DNA from: Pseudomonas sp. TH15
GTDB lineage: Bacteria; Pseudomonadota; Gammaproteobacteria; Pseudomonadales; Pseudomonadaceae
Length of the DNA stretch: 64,000 nt
NCBI RefSeq assembly: GCF_016651105.1
Contig: NZ_JAEKEL010000001.1
Coordinates: 3,524,001-3,588,000, forward strand
Direction: 5' to 3'
In this document: piece by piece, positions 9,083 to 18,369 of the stretch
Layout of the letters: each line of letters starts with the position of its first letter
How positions within the stretch are numbered: the first letter of the stretch is position 1
Made by a program: the position numbers and the translations under genes
Notes under the pieces: generated by a model
Seen by the model: only the letters and a program-made list of their open reading frames with translations
The model's database searches: none
What the model was told of the DNA's origin: nothing

Positions 9083-10911
9083 TGACCTTTCTCCGAAGAT
9101 TTCAGCCACCACGCAGAAATGCCCAGGGTGTAGGGCGGCGTGGTGACGAAGGCGAACCGGTTGCGGTAGGCCAGGCGATGATAATTAAGGTACCAGTTGG
9201 GAATGCTGTAGTGCTGCCACAGCAGCACCCGGTCGAGGGCCTTGCCGGCGGCGACCTGTTCATCGCGAGTCTGCGCGGCGAGCAGTTGCTCAAGCAAATG
9301 ATCGACTACCGGGTTGGCGATGCCCGCGTAGTTTTTACTGCCCTTGACCCCGGCCTGGCTGGAATGGAAGTACTGCCATTGCTCCAGTCCCGGGCTGAGG
9401 GTCTGGTTGAGGGTCATCAGGATCATGTCGAAATCGAACTGATCCAGGCGTTGTTTGTACTGGGCGCGATCCACCGTACGCAGCCGGGCGTCGATGCCGA
9501 TGCTGGCGAGGTTCTCGACGTAGGGCTGAAGGATGCGTTCCAGGTTTGGGTTGACCAGCAGAATCTCAAACCGCAGCGGCTGGCCTTTGGCGTTTTCGAC
9601 CCGTTGGCCGTTGAGCTTCCAGCCGGCCTCGTTGAGCAGGCCCAAGGCTTTGCGCAAGGTTTCCCGGGGGATGCCGCGGCCGTCGGTCTGCGGCAGGCTG
9701 AAGGGCTCGATGAAGAGCTTGGCGGGCAACTGTTCGCGATAGGGCTTGAGCATCAGCCATTCGTGACCAACCGGCAGGCCGGTGGCCTCGAATTCACTGT
9801 TGGGGTAGTAACTGGTGGCGCGCTTGTAGGCGCCGCTGAACAGCGTGCGATTGGTCCACTCGAAATCGAACATCAGCCCCAGCGCTTCGCGGACCTTGAC
9901 CTCGGAAAAAGTCGGGCGCCGGGTATTCATGAACAGGCCCTGGCTCTGGGTCGGGATCTGGTGCGGGATCTGCGCCTTGATCACATCGCCACGGGTGACG
10001 GCCGGGAAGTTATAACCGTTGTCCCAGTTCTTCGCCTGATGCTCGATGTAGATGTCGAATTCGCCGGCCTTGAAGGCTTCGAAGGCCACGTCGCTGTCGC
10101 GGTAGAACTCGACTTCCATGCGGTCGAAGTTGTACTTGCCGCGATTGACCGCCAGGTCCTTGCCCCAGTAATCCTTGACCCGTTCGAAGATGATCTGCCG
10201 CCCCGGTTGCACCGAGGTGATGCGATACGGCCCGCTGCCCAGTGGCGGCTCGAAGGTGGTGGCCTTGAAGTCGCGACCTTTCCAGTAATGCTGGGGCAGC
10301 ACCGGCAACTCGCCCAGACGCAGGATCTGCAACGGATTGCCGGCGCGCTTGAAGACAAAGCGAATGCGTTGCGGGTTTAGGATGTCGACCCGCAGCACTT
10401 CCTGGAGGGCGGTGCGGTACTGCGGATGGCCTTCCTTGAGCAGCAACCGGTAGGAAAACGCCACGTCGTAAGCGGTGATCGGCGTGCCATCGTGGAAACG
10501 CGCTTCAGGGCGCAGGTTGAACACCACCCAGCTGCGGTCCTCGCTGTATTCCACCGATTGGGCGATCAGGCCATAGCTGGACGTTGGCTCGTCGCCGGAC
10601 GGCGCGTACTGGCCGGTGCCGACCATCAGCGGTTCGTTGAGCTCGTTGATGCCGTATTGCAGGAAATTCGGGGTGGAAACCGGGCTTGAGCCCTTGAAGG
10701 TGTAAGGGTTGAGCGTATCGAAGGTGCCAAACGCCATCACCCGCAACGTACCGCCCTTGGGCGCTTGCGGGTTGACCCAGTCGAAGTGGGTAAATCTGGC
10801 CGGGTACTTGAGCGTGCCGAACTGCGCATAACCATGGCTTTCGCTGATCGTCGCGCTTGCGGGTGAGCTCAAGGCCAGGCTGATCAGGAGCAGGAGGAGG
10901 GCGCGCTTCAA
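9079..10911 (-). CDS. nppA1: Periplasmic peptide-binding protein, first of a tandem pair (YejA/NppA1 type)
   Basis: A 610-residue family 5 solute-binding protein with a signal sequence (MKRALLLLLISLALSSPASA). It is the first gene of the importer operon. It shares block motifs with its downstream paralogue (WVNPQAPKGG, PEARFHDG, RVKDYWGKDLAVNRG), but the two are well diverged, so the duplication is old and the two may differ in ligand. The four-base overlap with the next gene suggests coupled translation. A promoter should lie in 10912-11021, since a terminator and a repeat element separate it from mltD upstream. In P. aeruginosa the tandem pair is NppA1 and NppA2; I assign the order by position only. 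Confidence 0.86.
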   Translation of the reverse strand: MKRALLLLLISLALSSPASATISESHGYAQFGTLKYPARFTHFDWVNPQAPKGGTLRVMAFGTFDTLNPYTFKGSSPVSTPNFLQYGINELNEPLMVGTGQYAPSGDEPTSSYGLIAQSVEYSEDRSWVVFNLRPEARFHDGTPITAYDVAFSYRLLLKEGHPQYRTALQEVLRVDILNPQRIRFVFKRAGNPLQILRLGELPVLPQHYWKGRDFKATTFEPPLGSGPYRITSVQPGRQIIFERVKDYWGKDLAVNRGKYNFDRMEVEFYRDSDVAFEAFKAGEFDIYIEHQAKNWDNGYNFPAVTRGDVIKAQIPHQIPTQSQGLFMNTRRPTFSEVKVREALGLMFDFEWTNRTLFSGAYKRATSYYPNSEFEATGLPVGHEWLMLKPYREQLPAKLFIEPFSLPQTDGRGIPRETLRKALGLLNEAGWKLNGQRVENAKGQPLRFEILLVNPNLERILQPYVENLASIGIDARLRTVDRAQYKQRLDQFDFDMILMTLNQTLSPGLEQWQYFHSSQAGVKGSKNYAGIANPVVDHLLEQLLAAQTRDEQVAAGKALDRVLLWQHYSIPNWYLNYHRLAYRNRFAFVTTPPYTLGISAWWLKSSEKGQ

Positions 10912-11021
10912 GTCAGAGATCCGATCCAGGCGGCTTGGGCTTTGTGGGCCGTACAGTAACAGCTTGTATCGACAGGAAAAAGACAGGGGGTTAATGCCGG
11001 GTTAATCGTTTGCGCGAAGAG

Positions 11022-11198
11022 CCCCTCACCCTAACCCTCTCCCAGAGGGAGAGGGGACTGAATGGGGGATATTGTGGAGGTGCGCCGACTGGAAATTACT
11101 TTGCCGAATCCGTAATCGACTGGATCTTTCAGGTCGATGCAAGACACAAGACACCTCGGTCGGCCCCCTCTCCCTCCGGGAGAGGGCTGGGGTGAGGG
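11022..11198. repeat. CCCTCACCC-type palindromic intergenic element
   Basis: A 177-base element bounded by CCCCTCACCCTAACCCTCTC on the left and the matching GAGAGGGCTGGGGTGAGGG on the right. Each end also carries a local hairpin (CTCTCCCAGAGGGAGAG and CCCTCTCCCTCCGGGAGAGGG). Similar elements, with unrelated centres, lie at 32123-32309 and 32605-32790. It fills most of the 356-base gap between mltD and the npp operon; the rest of that gap (10912-11021) probably holds the npp promoter, but I cannot place -35 or -10 boxes with confidence. Confidence 0.8.
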
Positions 11199-11233
11199 TA
11201 ATGCTTAAACAGAGCACCACAAAAACATCACCC

Positions 11234-11265
11234 AAAAAAAGCCCCCGAAAACTCAGGGGCTCTTC
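11234..11265 (-). terminator. Intrinsic terminator after mltD
   Basis: A GAGCCCCTGAG/CTCAGGGGGC-like stem (seen on the plus strand as AGCCCCCGAAAACTCAGGGGCT), followed on the minus strand by a T-run (the AAAAAAA at 11234-11240). It sits three bases beyond the mltD stop codon. Confidence 0.85.
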
Positions 11266-11267
11266 TG

Positions 11268-12722
11268 TCAGTGCGGCTGATAAACCGTCAGCATCTGACC
11301 TGGCTTCAGCGCCTGGCCAACCCGCGGGTTCCAGCGCTTGAGGTGTTGCATTTCAACGTTGAAACGCTTGGCGACCATGTACAGCGAGTCGCCTTGCTTG
11401 ACCTTGTATTGGGTTTGCTCCGTCTTGCTGGTGGTCTTGCCGTTCGCCTTGGAGTTGGCTGCCACGACGGTGTTGACGCGACCGGCGCTACGTTTGGTGG
11501 TGTCCCGCATGACCAGGGTCTGGCCGACCTTGAGGTTCTTGCCGGTCATCTTGTTCCAGCGTTGCAGGTCTTTGACATCGACCTTGTTCGCTTTGGCGAT
11601 GGTCGCCAGGTTGTCGCCACGTTTGACGCGATAGGCGCGCTTGAGTTTGGCGATTTCGTTGTCGTCGGCACCTTCGAACACTGGTTTGAGTGGTCGCGAG
11701 CTGATCAGCTCTTCGGGGCGCATGGTCGACAGGCTGGCAGTCAGCAGTTGCGCCTTGGACGTCGGCACCAGCAAATGCTGGGGACCGTCGATGGTGGTGC
11801 GCTGCTTGAAGGCCGGGTTGAGCTGGAACAGTTCGTCTTCGTCGATGTTGGCCACCGCGGCAACCTTGGACAGGTCCATGCGCTGGTTGATTTCGACGAC
11901 CTGGAAGTACGGTTCGTTGGCGATCGGGCTGAGGTTCACGCCGTAGGCTTCCGGCGACAGCACCACTTGCGACAGGGCCAGCAACTTCGGCACGTAGGCC
12001 TGGGTTTCGGCCGGCAGCGGCAGGTTCCAGTAGTCGGTTGGCAAACCAAGCTTCTCGTTACGCTCGATGGCCCGGCTGACCGTGCCTTCGCCGGCGTTAT
12101 AAGCAGCGAGGGCCAGCAACCAGTCACCGTTGAACATGTCGTGCAGGCGGGTCAGGTAATCCATGGCCGCGGTGGTCGAGGCGGTAATGTCGCGACGGCC
12201 ATCATAGAAACGGGTTTGACGCAGGTTGTAGTAACGCCCGGTGGAAGGGATGAATTGCCAAAGGCCCACCGCGTCGGCCCGGGAATAGGCCATCGGGTTG
12301 TAGGCGCTTTCAATCACTGGCAGCAGCGCCAGTTCCAGCGGCATGTTGCGTTCTTCAAGGCGTTCGATGATGTAGTGGATGTACAGGCTGCCGCGTTCGC
12401 CGGCGTTTTCGAGGAAGGACGGGTTGCTGGCGAACCACAGTCGTTGTTGCTCGATACGCGGGTTGACGCCCAGGCCATCCTGCAGTTGGAAGCCTTGGCG
12501 CATGCGCTCCCAGACGTCCTGAGGTACTTGTGGAGTAGGTTTTTCGCTGAGCCAGATAGGTTTTTGCTTGGCTCGAGCGGCGATATTCGGAGTGTGGGCC
12601 GCGTCGGTCTGCGGCACATGGCTTGAACAGCCCGCCAAAGTGGCGGACACAGCCACCGCTATGGCTTGAGCCAAGCGGGTCAATGCGTCTGAATTGATGG
12701 CTTTACGAATAGATGACGACAT
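11268..12722 (-). CDS. mltD: Membrane-bound lytic murein transglycosylase D
   Basis: A 484-residue lipoprotein that cleaves the glycan strands of peptidoglycan. The N-terminal signal ends in a lipobox (ATLAGCSS). A family 1 lytic transglycosylase domain follows at about residues 100-240, with the catalytic glutamate in PVIESAYNP and the conserved GLWQFIPSTGRYY. Two clear LysM domains occur near the C-terminus (YRVKRGDNLATIAKAN and YKVKQGDSLYMVAKRF), which bind glycan. The open frame extends to a TTG at 12746, but the ATG at 12722 gives the usual MSSSIRKAIN start and a normal signal length. Its place between gloB and the peptide importer matches P. aeruginosa PA1812. Confidence 0.95.
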   Translation of the reverse strand: MSSSIRKAINSDALTRLAQAIAVAVSATLAGCSSHVPQTDAAHTPNIAARAKQKPIWLSEKPTPQVPQDVWERMRQGFQLQDGLGVNPRIEQQRLWFASNPSFLENAGERGSLYIHYIIERLEERNMPLELALLPVIESAYNPMAYSRADAVGLWQFIPSTGRYYNLRQTRFYDGRRDITASTTAAMDYLTRLHDMFNGDWLLALAAYNAGEGTVSRAIERNEKLGLPTDYWNLPLPAETQAYVPKLLALSQVVLSPEAYGVNLSPIANEPYFQVVEINQRMDLSKVAAVANIDEDELFQLNPAFKQRTTIDGPQHLLVPTSKAQLLTASLSTMRPEELISSRPLKPVFEGADDNEIAKLKRAYRVKRGDNLATIAKANKVDVKDLQRWNKMTGKNLKVGQTLVMRDTTKRSAGRVNTVVAANSKANGKTTSKTEQTQYKVKQGDSLYMVAKRFNVEMQHLKRWNPRVGQALKPGQMLTVYQPH

Positions 12723-12821
12723 TGGCTGGAAGTAAGTTCCGGGCAAAAATGTCGGGGGATTCTAGAAAGCGTACCCGTCGCGGTCAACCATTCAGAATTT
12801 TTGTACCAATAGGTAGCCTGC

Positions 12822-13589
12822 TTAGAACTTATCTTTCCACGCTCGCAAGGCAGCAAAAACCGCACTCGGGACCCGGTTATTGGTTCCATTCCGTTCGTCC
12901 ACTTTTTCTTTAACGGATGTTTCGCTGACACGTAAAAATGGGTTGGTGAGCTTTTCCAGGGCGATTGTCGAAGGCAATGTCATGACCCCGGCTTCGCGCT
13001 GAGCAGTGACTTTGGCCAGCCGTTCGGCGGTGTCCGGATTACCCGGTTCGACTGCTGCGGCAAACTTCAGGTTGCTGAGGGTGTATTCGTGGGTGCAATA
13101 GACCAGCGTATCCTCAGGCAAGGACGCCAGGCGCGTCAGCGAGGTGTGCATCTGCTCCGGCGTGCCTTCGAACAACCGGCCGCAACCGGCGGCGAACAGG
13201 GTGTCGCCGCAAAACAGCAGGCCGTGGTGATAAAAGGCGATGTGCCCCAGAGTGTGGCCGGGGACGGCGAACACATCGAAGTCCCAGCCGAGCACGTTGA
13301 TGCGGTCGTTGTCCTTGAGCGCGACGTCCCGTGCCGGGATGGTTTCGCTGGCGGGGCCGTAGACAGTTGCGTCAGTCGCTTTTTTCAGCTGTTCGACGCC
13401 GCCGACATGGTCATGATGGTGGTGAGTGATCAGAATATCGCTGAGCACCCAGCCCGGATGCGCCGCCAGCCAGGCCTGGACCGGCGCGGCGTCGCCCGGA
13501 TCGACCACGGCGCAGCGTTGGGTGCGGTGGTCCTGCAACAACCAGATGTAGTTGTCGGTGAAGGCGGGTAGGGCACTGATCTGTATCAT
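12822..13589 (-). CDS. gloB: Hydroxyacylglutathione hydrolase (glyoxalase II)
   Basis: A 255-residue metallo-beta-lactamase-fold enzyme that hydrolyses S-D-lactoylglutathione to D-lactate and glutathione, the second step of methylglyoxal detoxification. The dinuclear metal motif THHHHDHVGG is present near residue 53, with further ligands in VPGHTLGH, FCGDTLFAAGCG and YCTHEYT. The length and the C-terminal substrate-binding region (NPFLRVSE...) fit GloB. The ATG at 13589 gives the standard MIQISALPAFTDNY start; a longer frame would run into the divergent gene. It is divergent from the yafS-like gene, as in the gloB-yafS-rnhA-dnaQ neighbourhood of E. coli. Confidence 0.96.
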   Translation of the reverse strand: MIQISALPAFTDNYIWLLQDHRTQRCAVVDPGDAAPVQAWLAAHPGWVLSDILITHHHHDHVGGVEQLKKATDATVYGPASETIPARDVALKDNDRINVLGWDFDVFAVPGHTLGHIAFYHHGLLFCGDTLFAAGCGRLFEGTPEQMHTSLTRLASLPEDTLVYCTHEYTLSNLKFAAAVEPGNPDTAERLAKVTAQREAGVMTLPSTIALEKLTNPFLRVSETSVKEKVDERNGTNNRVPSAVFAALRAWKDKF

Positions 13590-13654
13590 CGTCGGATTCG
13601 CCAAGCGGAAAACAATGGCGCATCTTAGAACTTCCTGGCGCTTTGGAGAATGCA

Positions 13655-14413
13655 ATGACCGATAAAGCGTTCGCTCAGGCTGATCCTGACTGGCTGGCAT
13701 TGATCAGCGCGGCCCGTGAATGGCTGTCCGGCCCCATTGGGCAATTTCTGCTGGACGAAGAACGGCGCATGCTCGAAGACGAGTTGGGTCGGTTCTTCGG
13801 CGGCTACCTGGTGCACTACGGCCCGCAGGCCGAGACACCGCCGTCCGCGCCGCAAGTGCAGCGTAACGTACGCCTCGGCGCGCCATTGCCCGGCGTCGAG
13901 ATCGTCTGCGAAGAACAGGCCTGGCCCTTGAGCGAGCACGCCGCGGACGTGGTGGTGTTGCAGCATGGGCTGGATTTCTGCCTGTCGCCCCACGGTTTGC
14001 TGCGCGAAGCGGCGAGCAGTGTGCGGCCCGGCGGGCATTTGCTGATCGTCGGTATCAATCCATGGAGCGCTTGGGGCTTGCGCCACGTCTTTGCCAACGA
14101 CGCCATGCGCCAGGCCCGTTGTATTTCGCCATCGCGGGTCAGCGACTGGTTGAACCTGCTGGGCTTCGCGCTGGAGAAACGCCGCTTCGGGTGCTATCGT
14201 CCGCCGCTTGCGTCGCCCACATGGCAGGCCCGTCTGGCGGGTTGGGAGCGCAAGGCTGGTGACTGGCAGCTATCGGGCGGCGGCTTCTATTTATTGGTCG
14301 CGCGCAAGATCGTGGTCGGCCTGCGGCCGGTGCGCCAGGAACGGCGCGAACCGATGGGCAAGTTGATTCCATTGCCTATGGCCAAGGTCAATCGTCGCCA
14401 CATCGAGCCATAA
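13655..14413 (+). CDS. SAM-dependent methyltransferase-like protein of the YafS type
   Basis: A 252-residue class I methyltransferase-like protein. LPGVEIVCEEQAWPL, ADVVVLQHGLDFC and SSVRPGGHLLIVGINPWSAWG correspond to motifs II to IV of a Methyltransf_11-type fold. The usual glycine-rich SAM loop near the N-terminus is not obvious, so activity is uncertain. The ATG at 13655 has GGAG at 13645-13648 at good spacing. The gene lies between gloB (divergent) and rnhA (same strand), the position occupied by yafS in E. coli. No function is established that I can name with confidence. A GC-rich stem-loop without a T-run (14430-14447) lies between it and rnhA. Confidence 0.82.
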   Translation: MTDKAFAQADPDWLALISAAREWLSGPIGQFLLDEERRMLEDELGRFFGGYLVHYGPQAETPPSAPQVQRNVRLGAPLPGVEIVCEEQAWPLSEHAADVVVLQHGLDFCLSPHGLLREAASSVRPGGHLLIVGINPWSAWGLRHVFANDAMRQARCISPSRVSDWLNLLGFALEKRRFGCYRPPLASPTWQARLAGWERKAGDWQLSGGGFYLLVARKIVVGLRPVRQERREPMGKLIPLPMAKVNRRHIEP

Positions 14414-14502
14414 ACACTCTTTATTTCCCGGCCGGGCTTGCCCGGCCTCGGGCATCGTCGATCCTGGATCGGCGAGCCACCGCATTTTCTGGATAGATTG
14501 GC

Positions 14503-14955
14503 ATGAGCGATAGCGTAGAACTGTTCACTGATGGCGCCTGCAAAGGCAACCCTGGCCCCGGCGGCTGGGGCGCACTGCTGGTGTGCAAGGGCGTCGAAAA
14601 GGAACTCTGGGGCGGCGAAGCCAACACCACCAACAATCGCATGGAACTGATGGGCGCGATCAAAGGCCTGGAAGAACTCAAGCGTTCCTGCGACGTGCTG
14701 CTGGTAACGGACTCCCAGTACGTGATGAAAGGCATCAACGAGTGGATGGATAACTGGAAGAAGCGTGGCTGGAAAACGGCTGCCAAGGAACCGGTTAAAA
14801 ATGCCGACCTGTGGAAACTGCTGGACGAACAGGTCAACCGCCACAACGTGACCTGGAAGTGGGTCCGCGGCCACATCGGCCACCACGGCAACGAACGGGC
14901 CGACCAGTTGGCCAACCGTGGTGTGGATGATGTGCGTGGTTACAAACAAACCTGA
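14503..14955 (+). CDS. rnhA: Ribonuclease HI
   Basis: A 150-residue enzyme that degrades the RNA strand of RNA-DNA hybrids. All four carboxylates of the active site are visible: aspartate in FTDGACKGNPGPGG, glutamate in NNRMELMGAI, aspartate in VTDSQYV and aspartate in GNERADQLANR. The basic protrusion (KKRGWKTAAKEPVKN) that helps hybrid binding in E. coli RNase HI is present. Length is the family norm (155). It follows the yafS-like gene by 89 bases and precedes dnaQ on the same strand, with a REP-type palindrome in between. Confidence 0.97.
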   Translation: MSDSVELFTDGACKGNPGPGGWGALLVCKGVEKELWGGEANTTNNRMELMGAIKGLEELKRSCDVLLVTDSQYVMKGINEWMDNWKKRGWKTAAKEPVKNADLWKLLDEQVNRHNVTWKWVRGHIGHHGNERADQLANRGVDDVRGYKQT

Positions 14956-14980
14956 TTCTTTCTGATGCATCGAGTTGTGG

Positions 14981-15050
14981 CCCTTCGCGAGCAGGCTCGC
15001 TCCCACATTGGAATGCAATTTCCTGTGGGAGCGAGCCTGCTCGCGAAGGG
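14981..15050. repeat. REP-type inverted pair between rnhA and dnaQ
   Basis: Arms of about 28 bases, CCCTTCGCGAGCAGGCTCGC... and its complement ending GCGAAGGG, with a loop of about 14 bases. This is the same core family as at 2555-2651. It could fold in RNA and reduce read-through from rnhA into dnaQ, but it has no T-run. Confidence 0.85.
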
Positions 15051-15135
15051 CGCGATACGGTCTGACTGAAACCCCCAGTCGGGCGTGTTAACATCCGCGT
15101 TTTTGCACGATTGACCCGTTGAGAGCTGAGCACTG

Positions 15136-15894
15136 ATGGCCACCAGATCCGTTGTACTCGATACCGAAACCACCGGCATGCCGGTGACCGACGGCCATCG
15201 TATTGTCGAAATCGGTTGTGTCGAGTTGATCGGTCGGCGTCTCACGGGCCGGCATTTTCACGTTTACCTGCAACCGGACCGCGAGAGTGATGAAGGCGCC
15301 ATCGGCGTCCACGGCATCACCAACGAATTCCTGGTGGGCAAGCCGCGTTTCGCTGAAGTGGCCGATGAGTTCTTCGAATTCATCAAGGGTGCGCAGCTGA
15401 TCATCCATAACGCGGCGTTCGACGTTGGCTTCATCAACAACGAATTCGCGCTGATGGGTCAGCAAGATCGCGCTGACATCACGCAGCACTGCTCGATCCT
15501 CGACACCCTGATGATGGCCCGGGAACGTCACCCGGGGCAGCGCAACAGCCTCGACGCATTGTGCAAACGCTACGGCGTCGACAACTCCGGCCGCGAACTG
15601 CACGGCGCGTTGCTCGACTCCGAGATTCTCGCCGACGTTTACCTGACCATGACCGGCGGCCAGACCAGCCTGTCCCTGGCGGGTAATGCGTCTGACGGTA
15701 ATGGTTCGGGTGAGGGCGCGGACAACTCCGCCACCGAGATTCGCCGCCTGCCTGCCGATCGCCAGCCAACCCGGATCATCCGCGCTAGCGAAGATGAATT
15801 GGCAGCGCATCTGGTGCGGTTGGAGATTATTGCCAAGTCTGCCGGTGGGCCGGCGATGTGGACGCAGATTGCCGAGGCTGACGCTCAAGCCTGA
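15136..15894 (+). CDS. dnaQ: DNA polymerase III epsilon subunit (3'-5' proofreading exonuclease)
   Basis: A 252-residue DEDDh exonuclease. Exo I is VLDTETTG at residues 10-17, Exo II is IHNAAFDVGF near residue 95, and Exo III carries the catalytic histidine and aspartate in LHGALLDSEILADVY near residue 155. The C-terminal tail beyond residue 190 is where E. coli epsilon binds the polymerase alpha subunit. Length agrees with E. coli DnaQ (243). In E. coli dnaQ and rnhA are divergent with overlapping promoters; here they are co-directional. Confidence 0.97.
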   Translation: MATRSVVLDTETTGMPVTDGHRIVEIGCVELIGRRLTGRHFHVYLQPDRESDEGAIGVHGITNEFLVGKPRFAEVADEFFEFIKGAQLIIHNAAFDVGFINNEFALMGQQDRADITQHCSILDTLMMARERHPGQRNSLDALCKRYGVDNSGRELHGALLDSEILADVYLTMTGGQTSLSLAGNASDGNGSGEGADNSATEIRRLPADRQPTRIIRASEDELAAHLVRLEIIAKSAGGPAMWTQIAEADAQA

Positions 15895-15900
15895 AAAGTC

Positions 15901-15991
15901 AAAAGATCGCAGCCTCCGGCAGCTCCTACAGGGTGTACACCCTCTAATGTAGGAGCTGCCGGAGGCTCGGGCCGCGATCGGACGATCTTTT
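15901..15991. repeat. REP-type inverted pair (GATCGCAGCC/GGAGCTGCC family)
   Basis: Left arm AAAAGATCGCAGCCTCCGGC... and right arm ending ...CGATCTTTT, enclosing a smaller AGGGTGTACACCCT palindrome. The same family occurs at 37510-37602, 40032-40118 and 43533-43626. It starts seven bases after the dnaQ stop codon and may act as its transcription end through the T-run. Confidence 0.8.
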
Positions 15992-16099
15992 GCTTTTGGC
16001 GGCATGAAGCCAAGTGGCCACCCTCGCCACTTTCGCTACAACCCTCTACCCTGAGTGCATTGGCGGATTCAACCCCGCCGCCTCAGGACACTGAGCCCC

Positions 16100-18355
16100 A
16101 TGTATAAAGATTTGAAATTCCCGGTCTTGATCGTCCATCGCGACATCAAGGCCGACACCGTTGCCGGTGACCGCGTGCGTGGCATCGCACGGGAGCTGGA
16201 ACAGGAAGGCTTCAGCATTCTCAGTGCGGTGGATTACACCGAAGGGCGGCTGGTCGCCTCGACCCATCACGGCCTCTCGTGCATGTTGATCGCCGCCGAA
16301 GACGCCAGCACCAACTCCCATCTCTTGCACAACATGGCCGAGCTGATCGGTCTGGCGCGGGTGCGAGCGCCGGACCTGCCGATCTTCGCTCTCGGCGAGC
16401 AGGTCACCCTGGAAAACGCCCCGGCTGACGCCATGGCCGAGCTCAATCAGCTACGCGGCATTCTGTATCTGTTCGAAGACACCGTGCCGTTCCTCGCCCG
16501 TCAGGTGGCCCGGGCGGCGCGCAAGTACCTGGATGGTCTGCTGCCACCGTTCTTCAAGGCCTTGGTGCAGCACACCGCCGATTCCAACTATTCCTGGCAC
16601 ACTCCGGGCCATGGCGGTGGCGTGGCGTATCACAAGAGCCCGGTGGGGCAGGCGTTCCACCAGTTTTTCGGGGAAAACACCCTGCGTTCCGATTTGTCGG
16701 TGTCCGTGCCGGAGCTTGGTTCGCTGCTCGATCACACCGGCCCACTGGCTGAAGCCGAGGCCCGAGCTGCGCGCAATTTCGGCGCCGATCACACCTTTTT
16801 CGTGATCAATGGCACCTCGACGGCGAACAAGATCGTCTGGCACTCCATGGTTGCCCGGGATGATCTGGTGCTGGTGGATCGCAATTGCCACAAATCGGTC
16901 TTGCACTCGATCATCATGACCGGCGCCATCCCGTTGTACTTGTGCCCGGAGCGCAATGAACTTGGGATCATCGGCCCGATTCCGCTCAGCGAATTCAGCC
17001 GCGAATCAATCCAGGCCAAGATAGATGCCAGCCCGCTGACCAAGGGCCGTGCGCCCAAGGTCAAGTTGGCGGTGGTGACCAATTCGACCTACGACGGCTT
17101 GTGCTACAACGCCGAGTTGATCAAGCAGAGCCTGGGCAATAGCGTCGAGGTCTTGCACTTCGACGAGGCTTGGTATGCCTACGCGGCGTTTCACGAGTTC
17201 TTCGCCGGCCGTTACGGCATGGGCACGTCGCGCAGTGAGGACAGCCCGCTGGTGTTCACCACCCATTCCACGCACAAACTGCTGGCGGCGTTCAGTCAGG
17301 CGTCGATGATCCACGTGCAGGACGGCGGTGCACGGCAACTGGATCGCGACCGTTTCAACGAAGCGTTCATGATGCACATCTCCACCTCGCCGCAGTACAG
17401 CATCATCGCGTCGCTGGACGTGGCTTCGGCGATGATGGAAGGCCCGGCCGGGCGTTCGCTGCTGCAGGAAATGTTCGATGAAGCCCTGAGTTTTCGCCGC
17501 GCACTGGCCAATCTGCGTCAGCACATTGCGGCGGATGATTGGTGGTTTTCCATCTGGCAGCCGCCGTCGGTGGAAGGGATCACTCAGGTCGTTACCGAAG
17601 ACTGGCTGTTGCAACCCGACGCTGACTGGCACGGCTTCGGCGGCGTGACGGATGACTACGTGCTGCTCGACCCGATCAAGGTCACGCTGGTCATGCCCGG
17701 CCTGACTGCCGGCGGCGCCTTGAGTGAACGCGGGATTCCGGCGGCAGTGGTCAGTAAATTCCTTTGGGAACGCGGATTGGTGGTCGAGAAGACGGGGTTG
17801 TATTCGTTTTTGGTGCTGTTCTCCATGGGCATCACCAAGGGCAAATGGAGCACGCTGCTGACCGAGTTGCTGGAGTTCAAGCGCAGTTACGACGCCAACG
17901 TCAGCCTTGGCACCTGCCTGCCCTGTGTCACTCAGGAAAATCTTGCGCGTTATCAGGGCATGGGCCTGCGCGACCTGTGCGATCAACTGCACGCCTGCTA
18001 CCGCAGCAATGCCACGGCCAAACACCTGAAGCGCATGTATACCGTGCTGCCGGAAATCGCCATGAAGCCCGCCGACGCCTATGATCAATTGGTGCGAGGT
18101 GAGGTTGAGGCGGTGTCGATCGATGCCCTGAATGGGCGAATTGCTGCCGTGATGCTGGTGCCGTACCCGCCGGGGATTCCGTTGATCATGCCTGGCGAGC
18201 GCTTCACCGAATCGACTCGATCGATCATTGATTACCTTGCATTCGCCCGTACCTTCGACAGCAGCTTCCCCGGGTTTGTCGCCGATGTGCACGGATTGCA
18301 ACACGAAGATGAGGGCAATGGGCGGCACTACACCGTCGATTGCATCAAGGAATGA
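16100..18355 (+). CDS. ldcA: PLP-dependent Orn/Lys/Arg decarboxylase, LdcA (lysine decarboxylase) type
   Basis: A 751-residue fold type I decarboxylase of the class with three domains: an N-terminal receiver-like wing domain (to about 130), the PLP-binding core and a C-terminal domain (from about 600). The Schiff-base lysine is in FTTHSTHKLLAAF near residue 393; the PLP phosphate and ring contacts include GTSTANK and HFDEAWYAYA. Such enzymes remove CO2 from lysine, ornithine or arginine to give cadaverine, putrescine or agmatine. Length and place after dnaQ match P. aeruginosa PA1818, a lysine-specific enzyme under ArgR control, so lysine is the favoured substrate, but specificity is not provable from sequence. 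The ATG at 16100 gives the normal MYKDLKFPV start. Confidence 0.9.
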   Translation: MYKDLKFPVLIVHRDIKADTVAGDRVRGIARELEQEGFSILSAVDYTEGRLVASTHHGLSCMLIAAEDASTNSHLLHNMAELIGLARVRAPDLPIFALGEQVTLENAPADAMAELNQLRGILYLFEDTVPFLARQVARAARKYLDGLLPPFFKALVQHTADSNYSWHTPGHGGGVAYHKSPVGQAFHQFFGENTLRSDLSVSVPELGSLLDHTGPLAEAEARAARNFGADHTFFVINGTSTANKIVWHSMVARDDLVLVDRNCHKSVLHSIIMTGAIPLYLCPERNELGIIGPIPLSEFSRESIQAKIDASPLTKGRAPKVKLAVVTNSTYDGLCYNAELIKQSLGNSVEVLHFDEAWYAYAAFHEFFAGRYGMGTSRSEDSPLVFTTHSTHKLLAAFSQASMIHVQDGGARQLDRDRFNEAFMMHISTSPQYSIIASLDVASAMMEGPAGRSLLQEMFDEALSFRRALANLRQHIAADDWWFSIWQPPSVEGITQVVTEDWLLQPDADWHGFGGVTDDYVLLDPIKVTLVMPGLTAGGALSERGIPAAVVSKFLWERGLVVEKTGLYSFLVLFSMGITKGKWSTLLTELLEFKRSYDANVSLGTCLPCVTQENLARYQGMGLRDLCDQLHACYRSNATAKHLKRMYTVLPEIAMKPADAYDQLVRGEVEAVSIDALNGRIAAVMLVPYPPGIPLIMPGERFTESTRSIIDYLAFARTFDSSFPGFVADVHGLQHEDEGNGRHYTVDCIKE

Positions 18356-18369
18356 GGACCTTTCCCAGT

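Noticed and set aside
14430..14447. A GGCCGGGC/GCCCGGCC stem-loop between the methyltransferase gene and rnhA
   Set aside because: There is no T-run, so I do not call it a terminator.
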